From positions 1 through 7,868 of the forward strand of contig SLKL01000390.1 in the NCBI GenBank assembly GCA_007134625.1: a stretch of 7,868 nt of DNA, given 5' to 3'. The position numbers and the translations under genes are program-made. Source of the DNA: Saprospiraceae bacterium (GTDB lineage Bacteria > Bacteroidota > Bacteroidia > Chitinophagales > Saprospiraceae). Numbering within the stretch: position 1 is the first letter of the stretch; each line of letters starts with the position of its first letter. Below, piece after piece: positions 5,560 to 7,868 of this stretch. The notes beneath the pieces are model-generated. The model had not been told where the DNA came from and did not search any database. It was given only the letters and a program-made list of their open reading frames with translations.

Positions 5560-7413
5560 TTATGGTATAAAAATTTGAATTCCTAATCCGAATGAACGCA
5601 ATGGTAATGGTCTGTTAGCAACCGAAAAATGACTTTTATTGGTTGCATTGTAAACCGACAATGACAAATTGCATCGCATAAAACTTAAATCCAGTGTTTT
5701 AGAAATGCTGATATCCAACAGATATTTCGGGTCCAGCGAACTGCTGTGATCTGTATTGGTATATCGAGTTGAGAGTGATCGCAAATGGCTACTCAGTTGC
5801 CAGTCTCTGTATTGAATAATATTTTCCAGGATGAAACTGTGTTTGGGGATATATGGCAGTTGCTTGTTTAGTGCAGGGTCATTGGGGAAGCGTTCTTTAG
5901 TTAACTCACTGACTACAAAATCGTATCCCACTTTTGATTGTACTTTGACCTCTGATATCATCCATTCGCCTTGCCATCTGAATTCCATTCCTCGAGCTTT
6001 AACGGTACTCAGGTTTTCCGGCTTCCATCTTCCTTGTCGGTTGTTCCAAAAAATTAAATTGTTCGTTTTTCTGTAAAATCCCGTTAGCTGTAAGCCTTTG
6101 AGTAATGGGTGATTTCTCTCAAGTTGAATACTGCCATCTAGCTGATAGCCATCTTCAGGCTGTAATTCCTTGTTACCTAAGCCAGGCCAATACAAATCAT
6201 TAAATGTGGGTAATCGGTAATGATTTCCGGTTGTTATAGACCAGCTAAATAAATCGTTTGGCTTACCGGATAATTGGAATTGGTAAGTTAGTGGAATACT
6301 GTAATCCCGGTTAAATTCTTGCTTTATCTGAATACCCAATTGAGCAAAAGAAAAAAGATCCCCGCTTTTTCCGCTGAATGAGAGGAAAAACGGGGATTGA
6401 CGGGGGGTGTTATCATAGGCGTCAGACCTGATTTGTATATTTCTTTGTCCACTTTCTACTTTTATCGGAAAAAGCGATGCGATGCTTACACTGTAACTCA
6501 ACCTGCTTTGCCACTCCAGCATCCTGCTGTCGGAAAATTCCTGTATCAGACTATCGCTGTAAATCAATTGCTCCGCCAGGAAAGCAGTCCGTAGTTCCAA
6601 AACTCCTCTACTAAATGCTTTTTGCGCAACGAATGCATTTCTCAAATGCCTGTCCGTCTGTTCGGCCTCTGATTTTTGTTGAAAAATAGTAGGTGGAACT
6701 TCTCTTTCAGTATTTTGCACCCACAGGTCATAGCTGATTTGCCAGTTGTTTGAAGTTTGATGAATTACGGAAAAAATGAGTGCATTTTGATTGAGGCGTG
6801 CATGATCAGCTTTTTTAGTTTTATTACTAAGGTCGGTATAAGAATAGCGATTGCTAAACTGATTGCTTAGTGCCCGTATCGAAAAAAGCGTAGTTCCCAC
6901 TTTGAAGTTAGTATTCAAATGGTAGGATCTGTTCCTGTTGTTGTCAAGAAAGGTGGAAAAAACAAGCTGATCTTCATGTAGTTGTGGACGGCTGTTAAAG
7001 TGTATTGTGCCGCCGGGTTTTCCATTAATCAGCCTTGATGTTTCTGGGCTATTATTGATATAGATTTGATCGAATAGTTGTCCCGGTAACAAATTAATAT
7101 CTGTTAATCCCAGCATTTGGTTTTCTATCTTAAAACCATTCCAGAAGACTGTATTCTGCTGTGCTGTGCTGCCTCTTATTGAAAAAATGCTGATTCCACC
7201 GGGACTGTATTCCCGAAAGTTAAGTGTGGTTCTGTAGAAAGGTGAAAAATTATTGGAAATCAGGTCTGCATTGACACTGTCGGAAGAAAATGCATCAATC
7301 AACGGCTGTTCATTAATCCTTATTTCAATCAGGTCAATCTCCCATTGTTCCTGCGAATGAACTGTAGAAAGCAAGCCGAAAGCGATGATAATAAGTATAA
7401 ACTGTCGATACAT
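5560..7413 (-). CDS. btuB: BtuB-type TonB-dependent outer-membrane receptor, cobalamin uptake
   Basis: This 617-residue receptor has a signal peptide at 1-20 (cut near VHS/QEQ) and no N-terminal carboxypeptidase-like domain, unlike SusC-type receptors. A possible TonB box is LIEIRI (28-33). The plug runs from about 35 to 142, with the characteristic ISIFSIRGSTAQQNTVFWNG (74-93) and a glycine-rich end (NGKPGGTIHFNS, 130-141). The remainder is a 22-strand-type barrel with alternating polar and aromatic strands. The block HYRLPTFNDLYWPGLGNKEL (398-417) followed by QPEDG is a hallmark of vitamin-B12/siderophore-class receptors. The C-terminus RSFGLGIQIFIP resembles the last barrel strand but ends in Ile-Pro rather than the usual aromatic residue. 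The gene is first in an operon behind a cobalamin riboswitch and is followed after 12 bases by a BtuG-like lipoprotein. It would import cobalamins into the periplasm using TonB energy. ATG at 7413 is supported by the signal peptide. Confidence 0.9.
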   Translation of the reverse strand: MYRQFILIIIAFGLLSTVHSQEQWEIDLIEIRINEQPLIDAFSSDSVNADLISNNFSPFYRTTLNFREYSPGGISIFSIRGSTAQQNTVFWNGFKIENQMLGLTDINLLPGQLFDQIYINNSPETSRLINGKPGGTIHFNSRPQLHEDQLVFSTFLDNNRNRSYHLNTNFKVGTTLFSIRALSNQFSNRYSYTDLSNKTKKADHARLNQNALIFSVIHQTSNNWQISYDLWVQNTEREVPPTIFQQKSEAEQTDRHLRNAFVAQKAFSRGVLELRTAFLAEQLIYSDSLIQEFSDSRMLEWQSRLSYSVSIASLFPIKVESGQRNIQIRSDAYDNTPRQSPFFLSFSGKSGDLFSFAQLGIQIKQEFNRDYSIPLTYQFQLSGKPNDLFSWSITTGNHYRLPTFNDLYWPGLGNKELQPEDGYQLDGSIQLERNHPLLKGLQLTGFYRKTNNLIFWNNRQGRWKPENLSTVKARGMEFRWQGEWMISEVKVQSKVGYDFVVSELTKERFPNDPALNKQLPYIPKHSFILENIIQYRDWQLSSHLRSLSTRYTNTDHSSSLDPKYLLDISISKTLDLSFMRCNLSLSVYNATNKSHFSVANRPLPLRSFGLGIQIFIP

Positions 7414-7540
7414 CTTTTACAAGTACCGGAACAGCAAGGAATACAGCCTACCACTGTTTATTGGCGTAAATAATAGTCAACAGACACACGGTTGTAAAGT
7501 ATTCCTCACCTTTAGTCCCGAAAGTAAGAAAATAAAAAAA
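7414..7540 (-). promoter_or_regulatory. Leader/expression platform between riboswitch and btuB
   Basis: This 127-nt leader joins the riboswitch to the btuB start. On the minus strand it begins with seven T residues (7540-7534) directly after the aptamer. Two inverted repeats exclude each other: AGGAATAC (7506-7499) pairs with GTATTCCT (7444-7437), and the adjoining TTTACAA (7498-7492) pairs with TTGTAAA (7422-7416), which lies two bases before the ATG. CCGGTA (7429-7424) is the exact complement of TACCGG in the P5 loop of the aptamer. These parts fit a switch controlling ribosome access, but no structure has been computed. Confidence 0.5.
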
Positions 7541-7690
7541 GTAGGGCAGGTCTTCTGACTTCTTTTGCCATTTTGGGAGGCGATCACCTTCCCATTCCCG
7601 GTAGGAACAGTGGTTGAAAACAAACGCCTTTCAAAAGTTACAGCTGCGGGTACAGTTCTTGAATTTCACAAGATTCCCTTTAACCCTGAT
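7541..7690 (-). promoter_or_regulatory. Cobalamin (vitamin B12) riboswitch
   Basis: Read on the minus strand, all main conserved blocks of the cobalamin aptamer occur in order. They are AAGGGAATCTTGTGAAATTC (7680-7661) leading into AAGAACTGTACCCGCAGCTG (7660-7641) for the P2-P4 core; CCACTG (7613-7608) and GGGAAGG (7593-7587) flanking P5; CGCCTCCC (7582-7575); and the B12 box AGTCAGAAGACCTGCC (7560-7545). A short closing P1 can form between AGGGT (7687-7683) and GCCCT (7547-7543). Adenosyl- or another cobalamin would bind and repress the downstream btuB-btuG operon. It is one of the most secure calls in the window; only the exact ends are uncertain by a few bases. Confidence 0.95.
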
Positions 7691-7693
7691 CGG

Positions 7694-7701
7694 CAAAGAT
7701 A
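7694..7701 (-). promoter_or_regulatory. Promoter -7 box of the B12 operon
   Basis: TATCTTTG on the minus strand is a perfect match to the Bacteroidota -7 element TAnnTTTG. A start about six bases further on (near 7688) would place the transcript's 5' end right at the first strand of the riboswitch P1 stem. No good TTTG box is found 19-21 bases upstream, where the sequence is only AT-rich. Confidence 0.5.
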
Positions 7702-7741
7702 GAATAACTAATTTTTAATTATTTAATTTAACTCCATATTT

Positions 7742-7774
7742 TTTGTTTTTGAGGGACATGTTTTTGTATCTTAG
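7742..7774 (+). promoter_or_regulatory. Candidate promoter for the right-edge gene
   Basis: TTTG at 7742-7745 is followed after a 21-base spacer by TATCTTAG at 7767-7774, which matches the Bacteroidota TTTG/TAnnTTTG pattern with one mismatch. The predicted start near 7780 leaves roughly a ten-base leader before the ATG at 7790. It is divergent from the B12 operon promoter, with the two -7 boxes about 65 bases apart. Confidence 0.4.
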
Positions 7775-7789
7775 CCCAAAATATTCCTT

Positions 7790-7868
7790 ATGAGACTTGG
7801 TATAATTACTTTTATTTTGGCACTGTTTATTTGGCAATGTGCGCCCGCCGATCCTTCTACTTCTGTTG
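7790..7868 (+). CDS. Start of a putative lipoprotein or exported protein (cut by window edge)
   Basis: ATG at 7790 opens a frame that stays open to the window end (26 full codons). The residues begin MRLGIITFILALFIWQC and continue APADPSTSV. The hydrophobic run followed by cysteine 17 looks like a lipoprotein signal peptide, though WQC lacks the small residue usual before the lipidated cysteine. After the cysteine the sequence becomes polar with Asp, Pro and Ser, typical of a lipoprotein tether. The product cannot be identified from this piece. It is divergent from the riboswitch-controlled operon, so it is not under that riboswitch, but the shared intergenic region makes a link to B12 metabolism possible. 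Confidence 0.55.
   Translation, partial: MRLGIITFILALFIWQCAPADPSTSV

Noticed and set aside
5831..6594. Plus-strand open frames of 65-81 codons opposite the receptor gene, and similar ones opposite the ATPase
   Set aside because: They lie wholly antisense to well-supported genes with clear protein motifs and show no recognisable protein features of their own.

Overview
The window looks like chromosomal DNA of a free-living member of the Bacteroidota (Cytophagales, Flavobacteriia or a nearby class). Four things point there: a C-terminal type IX secretion (T9SS) sorting domain, a lipoprotein with an SSDDD sequence after the lipidated cysteine, promoter-like sites of the TTTG/TAnnTTTG type, and A-rich translation starts without strong Shine-Dalgarno sites. 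Base composition is fairly AT-rich. Almost all coding is on the minus strand.

Right part (about 4504-7701, minus strand): a vitamin B12 acquisition operon. It reads promoter, near-complete cobalamin riboswitch, 127-nt leader, BtuB-type TonB-dependent outer-membrane receptor, 12-nt gap, then a surface lipoprotein with a beta-propeller fold of the BtuG/DUF5074 kind. The lipoprotein would capture cobalamin at the cell surface and pass it to the receptor, and the riboswitch would shut both genes off when cobalamin is plentiful. The leader carries a 6-nt perfect complement to the riboswitch P5 loop and two mutually exclusive inverted repeats next to the start codon, which together suggest a translational switch.

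Middle (3973-4503): 531 bases without a credible gene, rich in inverted repeats. It holds an ACATAG-based imperfect palindrome, a pair of neighbouring perfect hairpins of REP-like appearance, and a further AT-rich inverted repeat.

Left-centre (780-3972, minus strand): a two-gene unit. The first gene encodes a tandem ATP-binding protein of the peptide/nickel ABC class with no permease in view. The second encodes a secreted choice-of-anchor-B (LVIVD-like) beta-propeller protein with a carboxypeptidase-regulatory-like domain and a T9SS signal. Seven bases after it comes a 19-codon fragment matching the N-terminus of methylglyoxal synthase, apparently a truncated mgsA, followed by an unrecognised 66-codon ORF with one membrane segment.

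Edges: bases 1-492 hold no recognisable gene, only a terminator-like hairpin. At the right edge a plus-strand gene with a lipoprotein-like start begins, divergent from the B12 operon. I see no CRISPR array, tRNA, rRNA, intact transposase or phage gene. The best leads are the riboswitch expression platform, the mgsA relic and the clustered hairpins, not a wholly new system.
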